Shown here: one piece after another, positions 1 to 9,577 of the stretch
Layout: each line of letters starts with the position of its first letter
How positions within the stretch are numbered: position 1 is the stretch's first letter
The notes under the pieces: generated by a model
What the model was told of the DNA's origin: nothing
The model's input: the letters and a program-made list of their open reading frames with translations, nothing else
Database searches by the model: none
Program-made: the position numbers and the translations under genes
Assembly (NCBI RefSeq): GCF_000970045.1
Contig: NZ_CP009505.1
Coordinates: 3,744,808 to 3,808,807, forward strand
Length of the DNA stretch: 64,000 nt
From: Methanosarcina sp. MTP4
GTDB taxonomy: Archaea; Halobacteriota; Methanosarcinia; Methanosarcinales; Methanosarcinaceae
Direction of reading: 5' to 3'

Positions 1-221
1 TCAGGATGCCCGCCCGTAATAGACGCGATTAAAAAGGGAAACTGCAGGCGTTTCCCGAGAAAATCCACCGAAAGATCGAGAGTATCCATATTGAGTTCGG
101 GGAGAGCTCTGTGGATCAGGGTAACATCCTCAAAGCCCGCACTGACGTTCCGGGCCTCAACGTGGCTTTCAGCACACAGCTTTAAATGTTCGATCTTTCG
201 CTTCGAGGTAGTGTTGATCAT
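1..221 (-). CDS. fni: Isopentenyl-diphosphate delta-isomerase type 2, partial (cut by window edge)
   Basis: This is the first 73 codons of an FMN-dependent type 2 IPP isomerase, which interconverts IPP and DMAPP to start isoprenoid (archaeal lipid) synthesis. The translated start shows the family N-terminus: RKIEHL, then FEDVTLIHRALPELN, the flavin-binding loop LGKRLQFPFLIASITGGHP. The start ATG lies 2 nt after the stop of the kinase gene upstream in transcription, so the two are co-transcribed and probably translationally coupled. The rest of the gene is outside the window. The family call is firm because the IHRALPELN and SITGGH signatures are specific. Confidence 0.9.
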   Translation of the reverse strand, partial: MINTTSKRKIEHLKLCAESHVEARNVSAGFEDVTLIHRALPELNMDTLDLSVDFLGKRLQFPFLIASITGGHP

Positions 222-223
222 GA

Positions 224-1006
224 TTAATTCCCTTTATCCGGACTGATCCTGGTCCCTATTGGATCCCCATGTAAGAACCGATGCACATTATCCGCTTTTC
301 CTGCATTGAATATATAGGAAGTAATACATGACGTTTTGCTAAGCTCCAGGAGTTCCCGGACCTTCCCGAGCATCCCGCCGGTAACGTCGGTACTCCCCGA
401 CGCCCCTATGCAGCCCCGGAATTCCTCAAAATTCCCGGGAGTGATTACGGGTACGGGTTTTCCGTCCCTGTCCAGCACACCGTCTTCAGCCGAACCCAGA
501 CCCAGCCGGGTAACCCCGAGTTCTTTTGCAAGATAGGGCACGATCTGGTCCCCTGAAAGGATACAGGTCCCAAGCTCGCGGTCCATCACAACGTCCCCGT
601 GCAGGACCGGAACAAACCCTTTCTCAAGCATGAGTTTGATGTTTTCCATATACATGCTCTCGATCCGTCCGTTTTTGCACACTGTGCAGCCCATGGGATG
701 CACCGCAACTGCCCTGACCCCGAAACGATTAAGGGCACCCACCACCATAGCGGCGAGTTTTTTGACAGATTCATGAGTCACTACCGACCCTTCAAGGTCA
801 AACTGCCGGTCAAGCCCGTATTTTTTGGCGTAGGTATGCCCGAAAGAACCGGCACCGTGAACTACGATCATTTTTCCCCCGTACCCGGAAACTTCCCGGG
901 CAATCCTGAGGAGTTCCGCCTCCCGGATGACTCCGTCATCCGCGCCCTTGTCGGTAATTACGCTGCCCCCCAGTTTCAGGATAACAGGTTCTTCTGAAGC
1001 CTTCAT
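224..1006 (-). CDS. ipk: Isopentenyl phosphate kinase
   Basis: 260 aa, amino-acid-kinase fold. It phosphorylates isopentenyl phosphate to IPP, the last step of the archaeal modified mevalonate pathway. The N-terminal VILKLGGSVITDK contains the nucleotide-binding Lys and glycine loop, and VVHGAGSFGHTYAKKYG contains the His typical of IPK that contacts the substrate phosphate. The length matches the family. The start ATG is preceded by GTGAT, which fits the archaeal anti-Shine-Dalgarno. It sits between mevalonate kinase and fni, the usual archaeal order, which supports the assignment over a generic acetylglutamate or UMP kinase. Confidence 0.93.
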   Translation of the reverse strand: MKASEEPVILKLGGSVITDKGADDGVIREAELLRIAREVSGYGGKMIVVHGAGSFGHTYAKKYGLDRQFDLEGSVVTHESVKKLAAMVVGALNRFGVRAVAVHPMGCTVCKNGRIESMYMENIKLMLEKGFVPVLHGDVVMDRELGTCILSGDQIVPYLAKELGVTRLGLGSAEDGVLDRDGKPVPVITPGNFEEFRGCIGASGSTDVTGGMLGKVRELLELSKTSCITSYIFNAGKADNVHRFLHGDPIGTRISPDKGN

Positions 1007-1176
1007 GCAAGATCACTCAATACCTTTTTTGTAAATTTTTGTAATTTCCATAGTGAGAAAATATATCATAGTGAGAAAATAATCCAGAAAAATATAAGTC
1101 CGAATAAAACAGGTCCGAATCAAACAGTCAAGGCACCCTAGGAGCCGAAAAATTGCCCCGGGCCCGCCCATATAGG

Positions 1177-2082
1177 TCACTCCACCCTCAGGCCCTGTTC
1201 CGTGGGTCCCGTGATTATCGCTTCGCCGCCTGCCGCTGAAATGGCTTCCGCTACAGCCGTGCATTTTTCGGGTGCCGTAAGTGCAACCATGCACCCCCCA
1301 CCTCCGGCACCCGTAATCTTTGCCCCGAAAGCCCCTGCCGCCCGGGCAGAGTATATTAGGTCCGAAAGTTCCAGACTGTTAACGCCGAGGGCATCCAGCA
1401 GGCCCTGGTTCACATTCATCAGCCTGCCTACTGAAGAATAATCCCCGGCAAAGACCAGGGACTCCCCGAGCTTTGAGATCCGTCCGATTGAAGCCATAAG
1501 AGGTCCGATCAGTTCGGGATAGGTTTCACGGAGCTGCCGGACGTTTGCCACCAGTTCTTTCGTAGAGGAAAAGACCCCCGTGTCCCCGACCACTATACCA
1601 CAGTCCGGAGTCTTCAGTTTCCTTCTTTCCGGGATGGTAACAACCCCTCCGAAGGTGGATACGTAGGTGTCCGTCGGGCTTGCCGCACCCTGTACCCGAA
1701 TTTCGATTTCATGCCCTACAGTGGCAATTTCTTCAAGGGAAAGTCCGCACTCGAAAAGTTCATTGAGAGCACCAATGCTTGCAATTGTTACAGCGGCGGA
1801 AGACCCAAGCCCCGAACCCACAGGAATCTCGGAATCAACGGTTATGGAGACACCCTCAAAGGGGACAAATTCTCTCATTTTCTCAATAACTGCAGAAACA
1901 TAAGGGTGCTTTTCAAAATCAAGCCCTGTCCTGGAGATCTGGGACTGGATGATTACGGAATCGGTAACTTCCACCCGAACCCGGGTCCTGAGTTCAACCG
2001 CACAGGCTACGGCGGTTTCTCCATAAACGACTGCATGCTCTCCAAAAAGGTAAATTTTCCCGGGTGCGGAACATGAGACCAT
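1177..2082 (-). CDS. mvk: Mevalonate kinase
   Basis: 301 aa GHMP kinase that phosphorylates mevalonate. Motif 1 is near the N-terminus (APGKIYLFGEHAVVYG), the GHMP phosphate loop is PVGSGLGSSAAVTIA at about residues 87-101, and the C-terminal motif KITGAGGGGCMVAL is intact. GGAG lies 5 nt before the start ATG, supporting this start. It precedes ipk by 170 bp of non-coding DNA that contains a short repeat (ATAGTGAGAAAATA twice). No phosphomevalonate kinase is seen, consistent with the archaeal pathway that goes through isopentenyl phosphate. Confidence 0.95.
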   Translation of the reverse strand: MVSCSAPGKIYLFGEHAVVYGETAVACAVELRTRVRVEVTDSVIIQSQISRTGLDFEKHPYVSAVIEKMREFVPFEGVSITVDSEIPVGSGLGSSAAVTIASIGALNELFECGLSLEEIATVGHEIEIRVQGAASPTDTYVSTFGGVVTIPERRKLKTPDCGIVVGDTGVFSSTKELVANVRQLRETYPELIGPLMASIGRISKLGESLVFAGDYSSVGRLMNVNQGLLDALGVNSLELSDLIYSARAAGAFGAKITGAGGGGCMVALTAPEKCTAVAEAISAAGGEAIITGPTEQGLRVE

Positions 2083-2411
2083 CGTATCTCCTCGAATTCC
2101 TCTAATACATTAATTTAGTGAGTATGATTCATAAATAGAACGAGACATATAAAAAATATTACCTCAAGAAGGTTCCATTTTTAGTCAGAGTTTATTTTTA
2201 GTCAGATCCCATTTTTAATAAGAATCTACATTTCCTCAAAGATGTTATCCCGGACATTTATCATTAATTAAAAAATGTTAACCTGACATTTCCCGGGAAA
2301 ACCTCTCAGTTCACAATAGCAAAACCACTCATTCCAATGTAAACGCTCTCAGCCTACAATAGTAAACGTTCTCAGTCCAATGCAAGCGCCTTCAGTCCAA
2401 AAACAAACTAT
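2083..2411. repeat. Intergenic region with degenerate ~21-bp repeats
   Basis: No gene is apparent. From about 2300 to 2410 the sequence carries imperfect units of 20-23 bp built on CTCAGtyCAATAgtAAACG, and around 2180-2215 there are two copies of TTTTTAGTCAGA. No hairpin with a T-run stands out. It separates the MEMO gene from mvk in the same direction, so it could hold an internal promoter for mvk, but no single TATA box can be chosen. Confidence 0.45.
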
Positions 2412-3209
2412 TCATTCCACAATGATAGCCGCGTACCCGACAACCGCATCCGTATCCCCGGAAACGTCTCCGCTGTTTGCATATTTAAGCAGCTTCGCGT
2501 GGGTGCCTCCGAGTTTTCCGGAAGCAGTGAGCATCGCCGCGATTGGGCCGTACCCGCATACCGAGGCATTTCTCCTGTAAAGGCCGTCATACATTCCGGG
2601 AACGTCAAAGTCCAGGATGGAACCGATAATTTCCCGGTCGACTTCCTCTGCAAGCCCCGCAGGCTGGTAATGAGTAAAATCGCTGGAAGCAATGATAACA
2701 ACTTTCTTCCCGCTTTTTGAAACGAGGTCGGCAACAAGGTTTCCCACCTCAACAGCTGTTTCTTCGTCCTGCATGCCCATGCAAATAGGAAGAATCTTGA
2801 AATCCCCGCCGAAACGATACTGAAGGAAAGGAAGCTGAACTTCCAGGGAATGTTCATATATGTGTCCCGTCTCGTCCGCGTCTACAATGCTTCCGAGAAA
2901 ACCTTCGGCAAGCTCGGAATCAGCCCCAATAGCCCCAAGGGGAGTTTCCCAGGTATCCCGGGAGACCGCCACAGGGGAGCCGTACCCTGTATGGTTGGGT
3001 CCGAGCAGGACATAAGTATCGGCTTTCGGGAGGGCCGCATAAACATGCGCTGCCACCTTCCCGGAATAAACGTACCCCGCGTGGGGGCATACGGCTCCGA
3101 GAACATTGCGCTCCCGAACCTCCAGACCTTCGAAACACCGTTTCAGTTCTTTTTCCAGATATTCAGGACTTGAAGGATAGAACTGCCCTGCAACTGCTGG
3201 TTGTCTCAT
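2412..3209 (-). CDS. MEMO1 family protein (AmmeMemoRadiSam component B type)
   Basis: 265 aa. Starts MRQPAVAGQFYPSSPEYL, the diagnostic MEMO start, with conserved APHAGY-like VCPHAGYVYSG, GPNHTGYG and the C-terminal SSDFTHYQP histidine motif. MEMO proteins resemble class III extradiol dioxygenases and bind metal in some members, but the biochemical role in archaea is unsettled. GGTGA is placed 8 nt before the ATG. Location between rps2 and mvk is a conserved archaeal arrangement, suggesting a housekeeping role linked to isoprenoid or translation genes rather than a stand-alone enzyme. Confidence 0.9.
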   Translation of the reverse strand: MRQPAVAGQFYPSSPEYLEKELKRCFEGLEVRERNVLGAVCPHAGYVYSGKVAAHVYAALPKADTYVLLGPNHTGYGSPVAVSRDTWETPLGAIGADSELAEGFLGSIVDADETGHIYEHSLEVQLPFLQYRFGGDFKILPICMGMQDEETAVEVGNLVADLVSKSGKKVVIIASSDFTHYQPAGLAEEVDREIIGSILDFDVPGMYDGLYRRNASVCGYGPIAAMLTASGKLGGTHAKLLKYANSGDVSGDTDAVVGYAAIIVE

Positions 3210-3283
3210 TAATAATCACCCCATATAAGGAATATGGGCCTCTTAATTAAAGCCTTGCAGTATGCAGGACTGGTGTTCCAGGA

Positions 3284-4039
3284 TCAAAGAGGGGTTTCGA
3301 AAGAGCCCAGTTCGTGAGCGAAAGGAATGTTGTTGAAGTTTGCTACTTCCCTTGCAAGCAGCCAGTAGACCATGGAAAGGGCTTTTCGACCTTTATTGTT
3401 AGTGGGTATCACAAGGTCCACATTGGAAATCAGGTTGTTGGTGTCACAGAGTGCTACCACGGGAACTCCGATGCTGGAAGCTTCCTTAAGAACCTGTGCG
3501 TCTCCGGCAGGGTCGGTTACGATCACGACGTCGGGTTCGAAGAACCCTTCCATCTTGGGGTTTGTAAGGGAACCCGGAACAAACCTTCCGAGCACGGACT
3601 TTGTGCCAAGAGCCCTGGAAAACATCCGTGCAGGGTGCTGTCCGTACTGCCTTGAAGATACGACAAGTATCCTTGAAGGATCGTAACGGGAAAGCATCTT
3701 TGATGCGACCTTGATTCTCTCATCTGTAGACTGGATGTCAAGTACGTATAACCCATCGGTCCTGACCCTGTACACGAAACGCATCATGTCCTGAGTCTTT
3801 TGCTGGGTACCGATGTGGATCCCTGCGGCCAGATATTCATCAATGGACACAAGGGACGTGGATTCTTCCTTGACAGGTGCTGCAGCTTCCTTTGCAACCT
3901 CTTCTGCAGGTGCTTCTGCAGGTGCTTCTTCAGGCACAGATTCGACTTCTTCTGCGGCTTCCACTTCAGGCGCAGGCTGTGATTCGGGTACAGGCTGTGA
4001 TTCGGCATCCTCCTGCCCTGTCTGCTCAATTTCCTCCAT
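3284..4039 (-). CDS. rps2: 30S ribosomal protein S2 with acidic N-terminal extension
   Basis: 251 aa. The S2 core begins near residue 65 ([20 protein letters not shown]) and includes FVPGSLTNP and the C-terminal [20 protein letters not shown], all typical of archaeal S2. Residues 1-60 form a low-complexity tail of Glu, Pro and Ala repeats, absent from most archaeal S2 proteins. AGGTGA lies 4 nt upstream of the ATG, so the extension is translated rather than a misplaced start. Downstream of rpoK in the ribosomal operon. The tail may make extra contacts on the small subunit; that is inference. Confidence 0.95.
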   Translation of the reverse strand: MEEIEQTGQEDAESQPVPESQPAPEVEAAEEVESVPEEAPAEAPAEEVAKEAAAPVKEESTSLVSIDEYLAAGIHIGTQQKTQDMMRFVYRVRTDGLYVLDIQSTDERIKVASKMLSRYDPSRILVVSSRQYGQHPARMFSRALGTKSVLGRFVPGSLTNPKMEGFFEPDVVIVTDPAGDAQVLKEASSIGVPVVALCDTNNLISNVDLVIPTNNKGRKALSMVYWLLAREVANFNNIPFAHELGSFETPL

Positions 4040-4129
4040 TAAGTCACCTCATAATATAGATCAACATTAAAACATTCAACATATCAGCGTTAAAACATTC
4101 AGAATCTGAAAATAAATCCCATGACGTTT

Positions 4130-4312
4130 TCAACTGACTTTTCGTTTAACAGTGATAGGGATAATTCCGGCATCCAACTCTGCCAAAGCGACGTTCAAAG
4201 CATCCATACGCCCGTCGTCCTCAATCAGGACAGGGGCCCCCATAGCAATTTGCAATGATCTGGCACCTATTATGCGTGCACTTTCGAACCGGGTATACTT
4301 TTCCTTGCCCAA
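4130..4312 (-). CDS. rpoK: DNA-directed RNA polymerase subunit K (omega/Rpb6 homologue)
   Basis: 60 aa. The sequence [26 protein letters not shown] is the Rpb6/omega signature that clamps the largest RNA polymerase subunits. The reading frame opens with TTG, preceded by AGGTGAT at 4 nt, so TTG is the likely start. Position between rpoN/tRNA-Pro and rps2 is the standard archaeal order. Confidence 0.93.
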   Translation of the reverse strand: MGKEKYTRFESARIIGARSLQIAMGAPVLIEDDGRMDALNVALAELDAGIIPITVKRKVS

Positions 4313-4425
4313 CTGATCACCTTAAGACTTAAAAACGCTCCGATGAATTTCAATAATTTAGAATCATGATGAGTTTGAAGATTTCAGCACAAGCTTGTAA
4401 ACCAGCACCCTAAAAAATAGGGAAA

Positions 4426-4500
4426 TGGGACCGCTGAGATTTGAACTCAGGTACCGGCGTCCCGAACGCCGAAGGATGGACCAGGCTACCCTACGGTCCC
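4426..4500 (-). tRNA. tRNA-Pro (anticodon CGG)
   Basis: 75 nt. A 7-bp acceptor stem (GGGACCG with CGGTCCC), D arm GGGTAGCCTGGTCCATCC, anticodon stem CGGCG/CGCCG with loop TTCGGGA giving anticodon CGG, T arm with GTTCAAATC, and discriminator A at 4426. CCA is not encoded. The 5' end (4500) abuts the stop codon of rpoN at 4501-4503 with no spacer, so the tRNA must be cut from the operon transcript by RNase P. Confidence 0.95.
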
Positions 4501-4689
4501 TTACTGGTATGGTGAAAGTACGTCAACAAGTTCAACGTGACTGAGGAACATTCTACGGCAGCAGTAGCGGGTGATCCCAAGATCATCCAGTACTGCGGCC
4601 TTGTCCTCTCCGCCGTCGACGCGCCTCTTGTACTCGTCCCAATAGTTTGAGATTACTTTACCACATGAGAAACATCGGACTGGGATCAT
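4501..4689 (-). CDS. rpoN: DNA-directed RNA polymerase subunit N (Rpb10 homologue)
   Basis: 62 aa zinc-binding subunit. The start [13 protein letters not shown] supplies CxxC and the later YCCRRM supplies the paired cysteines, together the atypical CX2C...CC zinc site of Rpb10. Length matches the family exactly. It starts 8 nt after the rps9 stop and its TAA touches the following tRNA gene, so it is firmly inside the ribosomal operon. Confidence 0.96.
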   Translation of the reverse strand: MIPVRCFSCGKVISNYWDEYKRRVDGGEDKAAVLDDLGITRYCCRRMFLSHVELVDVLSPYQ

Positions 4690-4697
4690 AATAGTCC

Positions 4698-5102
4698 TTA
4701 CCTGTAAGACTTCTGATATTTAGACCTTGCTCCAGGCCCACCGTAGTTCTTGGATTCCTTCTGCCTGGAATCGCTTACAAGCAAATTGCGATCATAGGCT
4801 GCGAAGTTGTCTCTGATAGTAGTATCATTGGTCCATTCGACGATGCCCCTTGCAACTGCGGTCCTGACCGCGTTTGCCTGGCCAATGATTCCACCGCCCT
4901 GGACATACACATTGATGTCAATCCCGGAGATTACATCTTCCCCTGCAATCATCAGAGGCTCCGAGACTTTCACTTTTGAAAGCTCAGGGGTATAAAGCTC
5001 GACGGGGACCTTATTGATCCTGATCTTACCTGTACCTTTCTTGACTGTTGCACGTGCTGTTGCAGTTTTGTGCTTTCCAGATGAATTAACTACTTTAACC
5101 AT
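4698..5102 (-). CDS. rps9: 30S ribosomal protein S9
   Basis: 134 aa. Conserved start [29 protein letters not shown] and the C-terminal tail [11 protein letters not shown], whose basic end reaches the ribosomal P-site tRNA in S9 structures. Sits 13 bp downstream of rpl13, the universal rpl13-rps9 pairing. Length is normal for archaeal S9. Confidence 0.97.
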   Translation of the reverse strand: MVKVVNSSGKHKTATARATVKKGTGKIRINKVPVELYTPELSKVKVSEPLMIAGEDVISGIDINVYVQGGGIIGQANAVRTAVARGIVEWTNDTTIRDNFAAYDRNLLVSDSRQKESKNYGGPGARSKYQKSYR

Positions 5103-5115
5103 GAAGACTCACCCT

Positions 5116-5538
5116 TTAGAATTTTGCACCCAGCTTCAGGCTCACGTCACCAAGTTCTACATACTTGTTAGAACTCAGACGGTTCATATTAGCATTCTCG
5201 AGGGTTATCGTTTCAGCACCCGCAAGTTCTGCGGGGACACCCACATAGACCTTGAGCCTGGACATTGCGTCCCTGCCTCTTGCCCTCTTGTAGGGCAGCA
5301 TGCCGCGGATCGTCCGCTTCATAATGCGGTCTGGGCGCTTCGGGAAGTAAGGCCCGAATTCACGGGTACCTCTATCCCGGGATTCCCGGTATTCCTTAAG
5401 AGTTGTTGCCTTTGAACCCGAGACCACGGCTTTTTCGGCATTCACAATATATACGTTCTCGTCTCCAGAAAGCAGTTGTTTTGCAACCGTACTTGCAAGA
5501 CGCCCCAGAATAAGCCCTTTTGCATCGATAATCGTCAT
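5116..5538 (-). CDS. rpl13: 50S ribosomal protein L13
   Basis: 140 aa from the chosen ATG. Family signatures: [21 protein letters not shown] at the N-terminus, [13 protein letters not shown] in the middle, and [21 protein letters not shown]. The frame is open three codons further (GTG TTG AAG), but GAGGTG is 6 nt before the ATG at 5538, which decides the start. First of the rpl13-rps9-rpoN block. Confidence 0.95.
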   Translation of the reverse strand: MTIIDAKGLILGRLASTVAKQLLSGDENVYIVNAEKAVVSGSKATTLKEYRESRDRGTREFGPYFPKRPDRIMKRTIRGMLPYKRARGRDAMSRLKVYVGVPAELAGAETITLENANMNRLSSNKYVELGDVSLKLGAKF

Positions 5539-5548
5539 CTTCAACACC

Positions 5549-5929
5549 TCAGCGGAAAATCCGGATCCCGGACCCTCTCGGATTTGCTTCTACGATCTCT
5601 TCGATACTAAGGCACCTGCCGCCGGCTTCGGTAATTTTATCTTCGGCCGCAACACTGAAGTTCAGTGCAGCAACAGTTACCGGATGGTCCAGAAGCCCTG
5701 CAGCCAGGACTTTCCCGGGGATAAGCAGGACGTCATCCGCAGCCGAATGCCTGTTGATCTTGCTCACGTTCACAGCCGCATAGTTCCTGGACGGCGTTTC
5801 AAGGCGTTTCGCAATATCTTTCCAGATAGGAGCGCCCTCTATGTTGGCAATCTCCTTCAGAGTAAGAATCAGGGAAACGATTCTTGGATTTGTTTTTCTT
5901 GTAACTTTTACCAGTGAATTTTTACCCAA
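5549..5929 (-). CDS. rpl18e: 50S ribosomal protein L18e
   Basis: 126 aa. Matches archaeal L18e (eukaryotic L18 family; bacterial L15-like fold): [32 protein letters not shown], and the C-terminal GSGIRIFR. Start is TTG with GGAGG 8 nt upstream, the second non-ATG start in this operon. In archaea this gene often follows rpoD; here the next 189 bp upstream are non-coding, so the operon probably starts here. Confidence 0.95.
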   Translation of the reverse strand: MGKNSLVKVTRKTNPRIVSLILTLKEIANIEGAPIWKDIAKRLETPSRNYAAVNVSKINRHSAADDVLLIPGKVLAAGLLDHPVTVAALNFSVAAEDKITEAGGRCLSIEEIVEANPRGSGIRIFR

Positions 5930-6118
5930 TGTATGTTCCTCCGCAAGATTAATACCAAATCTTACTTACGCGGGAAAAACCCTCTACGCGTTCGAACACA
6001 TCAATAACTACAGCCCAAAAAGCAAAAGCCCCGGACCAGTAGATTAAAGATCAAACGATTAATTGGAATTGGTATGGTGTGAATAACATTCCTAGTACAT
6101 AAAGATTATGCGTAATCC

Positions 6119-6661
6119 TCATACGCAATCAGGAAGGCCGAGAACTTCCACCGCAACCTTTTCGAAAATCGATTCGATGTCGCACCCAAACTTCCGGGCA
6201 ACAATCAGGGCTACGACCCGGATGTCCACCATATAGGAAAGCCGATCCTGCATGGAATTGACTTCCGAAGCCAGAGTCTGTTTATTCAAGCAAGTGTTGG
6301 CGGAGACAAATTCGAGGATATGTTCGAAGTCGAGACCTTCCGATGTATTAGAAGAACATTCGGAAGAGAGCTTTTCGGAGTTGCAGGAACTTGCCAGGCA
6401 CTCAAGCCTCTGCAAGAAATCCTCCGCAGGTTTGAACGAGTGAGGGAGCCTGACAGTGTCCACATCAAACCCGGGGGAAAGCTTGCCGTCTTTCAGGGAA
6501 AGAAGTCCCATATCAAGAGCCAACTCTTTTACCTTGGAAGCTGTCTTCGGGGAAAACCACTTCAGGTCAAAAGCAAGGGAAAACTCAAAATCCTTCACCG
6601 GAAGAAAAGGTGCCAGGTTTTTCTTAAAAGGAGCCGAAACCGCACGTTTGAGGTCTTCCAT
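6119..6661 (-). CDS. DUF2240 family protein
   Basis: 180 aa. Resembles the archaeal DUF2240 family, recognised by the start MEDLKRAVSAPFKKN and the segment VKELALDMGLLSLKDGKLSPGFDVDTV, which looks like a winged-helix with a C-terminal helical region. Function unknown; the family is widespread in Euryarchaeota. The stop lies next to an inverted repeat (TGCGTA...TACGCA, about 6109-6127). No enzyme motif is visible. The central segment is Ser- and Glu-rich (residues about 95-110). Confidence 0.75.
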   Translation of the reverse strand: MEDLKRAVSAPFKKNLAPFLPVKDFEFSLAFDLKWFSPKTASKVKELALDMGLLSLKDGKLSPGFDVDTVRLPHSFKPAEDFLQRLECLASSCNSEKLSSECSSNTSEGLDFEHILEFVSANTCLNKQTLASEVNSMQDRLSYMVDIRVVALIVARKFGCDIESIFEKVAVEVLGLPDCV

Positions 6662-6962
6662 TCACTGACCCCCCTGATTCGGACAGGAAATTTTTTGATA
6701 GGGGAATATTACGGGAAAGGATGTTCCGGTCGAGAAATTATCATAAGGGAAGTGTTCAGAGGGAAATTTTTTCGAGGGGAAATGTTCCGAATGGAAATGT
6801 TCCGAATGGAAATGTTCTGACTGGAAGTGTTCCGGAAGGCTCCGCCTGAAAGGAGCACCCGGATAAAGTAAAGGTGCCCCTGGCACAGGCCCCCCACAGT
6901 ATTGAGCCCGTGCCGGAACAAATCGTTTTTTGGGACACATAATTTACTCAGGACTGAAAGAC
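6662..6962. repeat. Intergenic region with 15-bp tandem repeats
   Basis: No gene is supported. From 6752 to 6841 the DNA is built of six 15-bp units. Two at 6782-6796 and 6797-6811 are identical (ATGTTCCGAATGGAA); flanking units are degenerate. An open frame on the minus strand through the repeats codes SEHFHSEHF-type repeats but has no conserved domain, and I treat it as a by-product of the period being divisible by 3. Confidence 0.6.
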
Positions 6963-8534
6963 TCAGAGCACGACAAGTTTAGCGTCGATGATTCCGGAGA
7001 CCTGCCTGAGCTCATCCAGAATGTCGTCAGGCACGTCGCCGTCAACATTGAGAGCCATCAGGGTGGTGCCTCCGACTTCTACCCTTCCGACCTGCATGCC
7101 AGAAATGTTGATATTATTCTTGCCGAGCACGATGCAGCAGGGACCGATCACGTTAGGCCTGTTGATGTGCTTGGCAAATATCATGCGCCCTGCCGGGAAG
7201 ATGTCGACCCTATCCCCGTCCACAGCAACGATCTTCGGCTCGTCCCCGACAACGGTTCCTGCGACCAGCTTGACGTCTTCTCCCCTGATCACACGGATGC
7301 TGATGGTGGAAGAGTATTCTTCTGCGGATTCGGACTTGCTTTCGACCACCGCAATCTTCCTGGACTTGGCAAGAGCGGGAGCGTTAACGTAGTTGACCCC
7401 TGCGCCAAGTGCCATTTCAAGCAGACCTTTCAGGGCAGAGACGGTAAGGGGCCTGGTATCTTTCCCGGAGATTTCCCCATTATACCCGATTTCCACCTTT
7501 TCGTAGCTGCCGTCCATAAGCTGCCCTGCGATCTTTCCCATGATCTCAGCAAGCCGGATGTAGGGAGCAAGGACCGCCATAGCCTCGGGCTTGACGGAAG
7601 GAATATTGATAGCGTTTCTGGCGGGCCCGCCCTGCAGGACCGAAATAACTTCGTGAGCAATATCCACTGCTACATTGACCTGAGCTTCCTCGGTGGAGGC
7701 TCCAAGGTGCGGGGTTAAGATCACGTTTTCAAAGTTCATGAGAGGGCTGTCAAAAGGCGGTTCGTTGATAAAAACGTCAAAAGCTGCCCCTGCGACCTTT
7801 CCGCATCCCAGGGCTCTTGCAAGAGCCTCTTCGCTGATGATTCCGCCCCTGGCACAGTTGATGATCCGGACTCCTTCCTTCATCAGGGCAAACTGCTCAT
7901 CGTCAAGGATGTTCCGGGTTTCCTTGATGAGGGGAGTGTGTACGGTGATATAGTCAGCTTCTTCTGCGATCTCATTTACGGTGCACAGCCTGACGCCGAG
8001 TTCTTCGGCACGCTTCTCGGAAATGAAGGGATCATACCCGAGCAGGGTCATTTCCATACCAGAAGCCCTTTTCGCGACCTCGGACCCTATCCTGCCAAGC
8101 CCGATAACGCCCAGGATCTTGCCTTTGACCTCAACGCCCATGAACTTCTTCCTGTTCCATTCCCTGGCTTTCAGGGAAGCGTTGGCCTGAGGGATGTTCC
8201 GGGACATTGACATCATCATGGCGATGGTGTGTTCTGCGGCAGAGATCATGTTTCCTTCAGGGGCGTTTGCCACAATGATCCCTTTTTTGGTAGCCGCATC
8301 CACATCGACGTTGTCGACTCCGACCCCGGCCCTTCCGACAATCTTCAGGTTGTCAGCAGCCTCGATCACACGCTGGGTGACCTGAGTACCACTGCGTATG
8401 ACAAGGGCATCGAAATCTTTGATCTTTTCCACCAGTTCGTCCTCGGAAAGCCCGGTGGATACGTCAACCGTGAAATGCTCCTTCAGAATATCCAGACCTT
8501 CGGAAGATAATGAGTCACTGACCAATACTTTCAT
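6963..8534 (-). CDS. serA: D-3-phosphoglycerate dehydrogenase
   Basis: 523 aa, the long four-domain form. N-terminal substrate domain, then a Rossmann NAD site [18 protein letters not shown] (about 142-159), catalytic Arg in [14 protein letters not shown], Glu in FDVFINEPP and His in ILTPHLGAS. An allosteric substrate-binding domain (about 320-445) and a C-terminal ACT domain ([22 protein letters not shown]...) follow, which implies serine feedback as in related enzymes. First step of serine synthesis. GGAG lies 8 nt before the ATG. It is a single gene, not in an obvious operon. Confidence 0.96.
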   Translation of the reverse strand: MKVLVSDSLSSEGLDILKEHFTVDVSTGLSEDELVEKIKDFDALVIRSGTQVTQRVIEAADNLKIVGRAGVGVDNVDVDAATKKGIIVANAPEGNMISAAEHTIAMMMSMSRNIPQANASLKAREWNRKKFMGVEVKGKILGVIGLGRIGSEVAKRASGMEMTLLGYDPFISEKRAEELGVRLCTVNEIAEEADYITVHTPLIKETRNILDDEQFALMKEGVRIINCARGGIISEEALARALGCGKVAGAAFDVFINEPPFDSPLMNFENVILTPHLGASTEEAQVNVAVDIAHEVISVLQGGPARNAINIPSVKPEAMAVLAPYIRLAEIMGKIAGQLMDGSYEKVEIGYNGEISGKDTRPLTVSALKGLLEMALGAGVNYVNAPALAKSRKIAVVESKSESAEEYSSTISIRVIRGEDVKLVAGTVVGDEPKIVAVDGDRVDIFPAGRMIFAKHINRPNVIGPCCIVLGKNNINISGMQVGRVEVGGTTLMALNVDGDVPDDILDELRQVSGIIDAKLVVL

Positions 8535-8698
8535 AATAATTTTCTCCAGATGAATACAGTAAAATACAGTAAGAATGAATAGTCAAATTTTGACAATGAA
8601 TATCATCAACCTAATCACACTTAAGCATTATCAAGCTTATGCAGCTTTAATCCTCAGACAGATTTTTGTCCCTTATGCGGGTTTTCGCGCATATAAGG

Positions 8699-9577
8699 TT
8701 AACCCACCAGCCTGATAATCCCAATCCTGGGTTCGTAACACTGCCCGCCTGCAAAGAGAGAACGAATCACATCTTCAACGAGCTCTTCAGGAACCCCCCG
8801 GGACACCGCAACTTCCAGAAAAGCGGCGTAATCAACGCCCTTACCCTCGTCCATTTCCCGCAGGAGTTCAAGCACAAATTCCTTCCGGTCCCCGTCGGCC
8901 CCTGAAGAGTTCTCCGAATCAAATTCAAGAGCCTGAAGGGCTTCTTTTACGAATACCCCGAGCAGTTTCGCAAATTCTTCAGGGGCATGCGCCCTTTCAA
9001 GGGCTAGGGAAATTCCTTCTGCAAGTTCCCCGGACACTCCTTTTTCCAGCAGGTATCCCCGGAGTTCTTCATCCCGGTATCCGCTTACCACGGCGTCCGA
9101 AAAAGCTTCAAGCCTCTCAACGGTCTGTTCTGCGGTATCCACAACCCACCTGTTGCGGATTTCCTCGTCTACAACGTTCACTTCCTCAGCCCGGACCGAG
9201 ACAAATACAGAGCCCGGTTCGGGCTCATAGATGCGGGCTTTTCCCGTCAGAGCAATGAATGCCGGGATTTCTACCGTCGAAAAGAAAATGGAAGCCTCGG
9301 GCTGATACTGCCCGGCGTATACGGTAAAAGCCCCTGTAGGATCGACAATCCGCGCCTTCCACATCTCGTTTTGTGCCCCGACACAGTCAAGCTCGGTTAT
9401 CACGCCAACCACAAAGACCCGGTTGAGGACAAGGCCCGAGGGGCTGAGGAGTAAATTGGGGGTTTTCAAATCCCCTGAGGAAGCTTTTCCCCCCCCTGCA
9501 CGGACAGGCATTTCGAGAGCCCTGCACGCCTCAAACTCCCTTGCAAAAACCCTTTTTGCAACTTCCCGCTTAAGCAA
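8699..9577 (-). CDS. RPA-associated OB-fold protein (COG3390 type)
   Basis: About 292 aa. Core residues REVAKRVFAREFEACRAL then NRVFVVGVITELD, ARIVDPTGAFTVYAGQYQPEA and VEIPAFIALTGKARIYEP, an OB-fold typical of the small protein encoded with archaeal replication protein A. The frame is open upstream through the end of the RPA gene, with ATGs at 9664 and 9628. I prefer a TTG at 9577: AGGAGG stands 8 nt before it, the frame-overlap with the RPA stop is only 8 nt, and the product then begins right at the conserved LLKREVAKRVF. The C-terminal part is helical and acidic. It likely binds RPA or single-stranded DNA; that role is inferred from family and operon. Confidence 0.85.
   Translation of the reverse strand: MLKREVAKRVFAREFEACRALEMPVRAGGGKASSGDLKTPNLLLSPSGLVLNRVFVVGVITELDCVGAQNEMWKARIVDPTGAFTVYAGQYQPEASIFFSTVEIPAFIALTGKARIYEPEPGSVFVSVRAEEVNVVDEEIRNRWVVDTAEQTVERLEAFSDAVVSGYRDEELRGYLLEKGVSGELAEGISLALERAHAPEEFAKLLGVFVKEALQALEFDSENSSGADGDRKEFVLELLREMDEGKGVDYAAFLEVAVSRGVPEELVEDVIRSLFAGGQCYEPRIGIIRLVG

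Noticed and set aside
6662-6940. 92-aa frame with SEHFHSEHF repeats
   Set aside because: Encoded by the 15-bp repeat; composition is repeat-driven.
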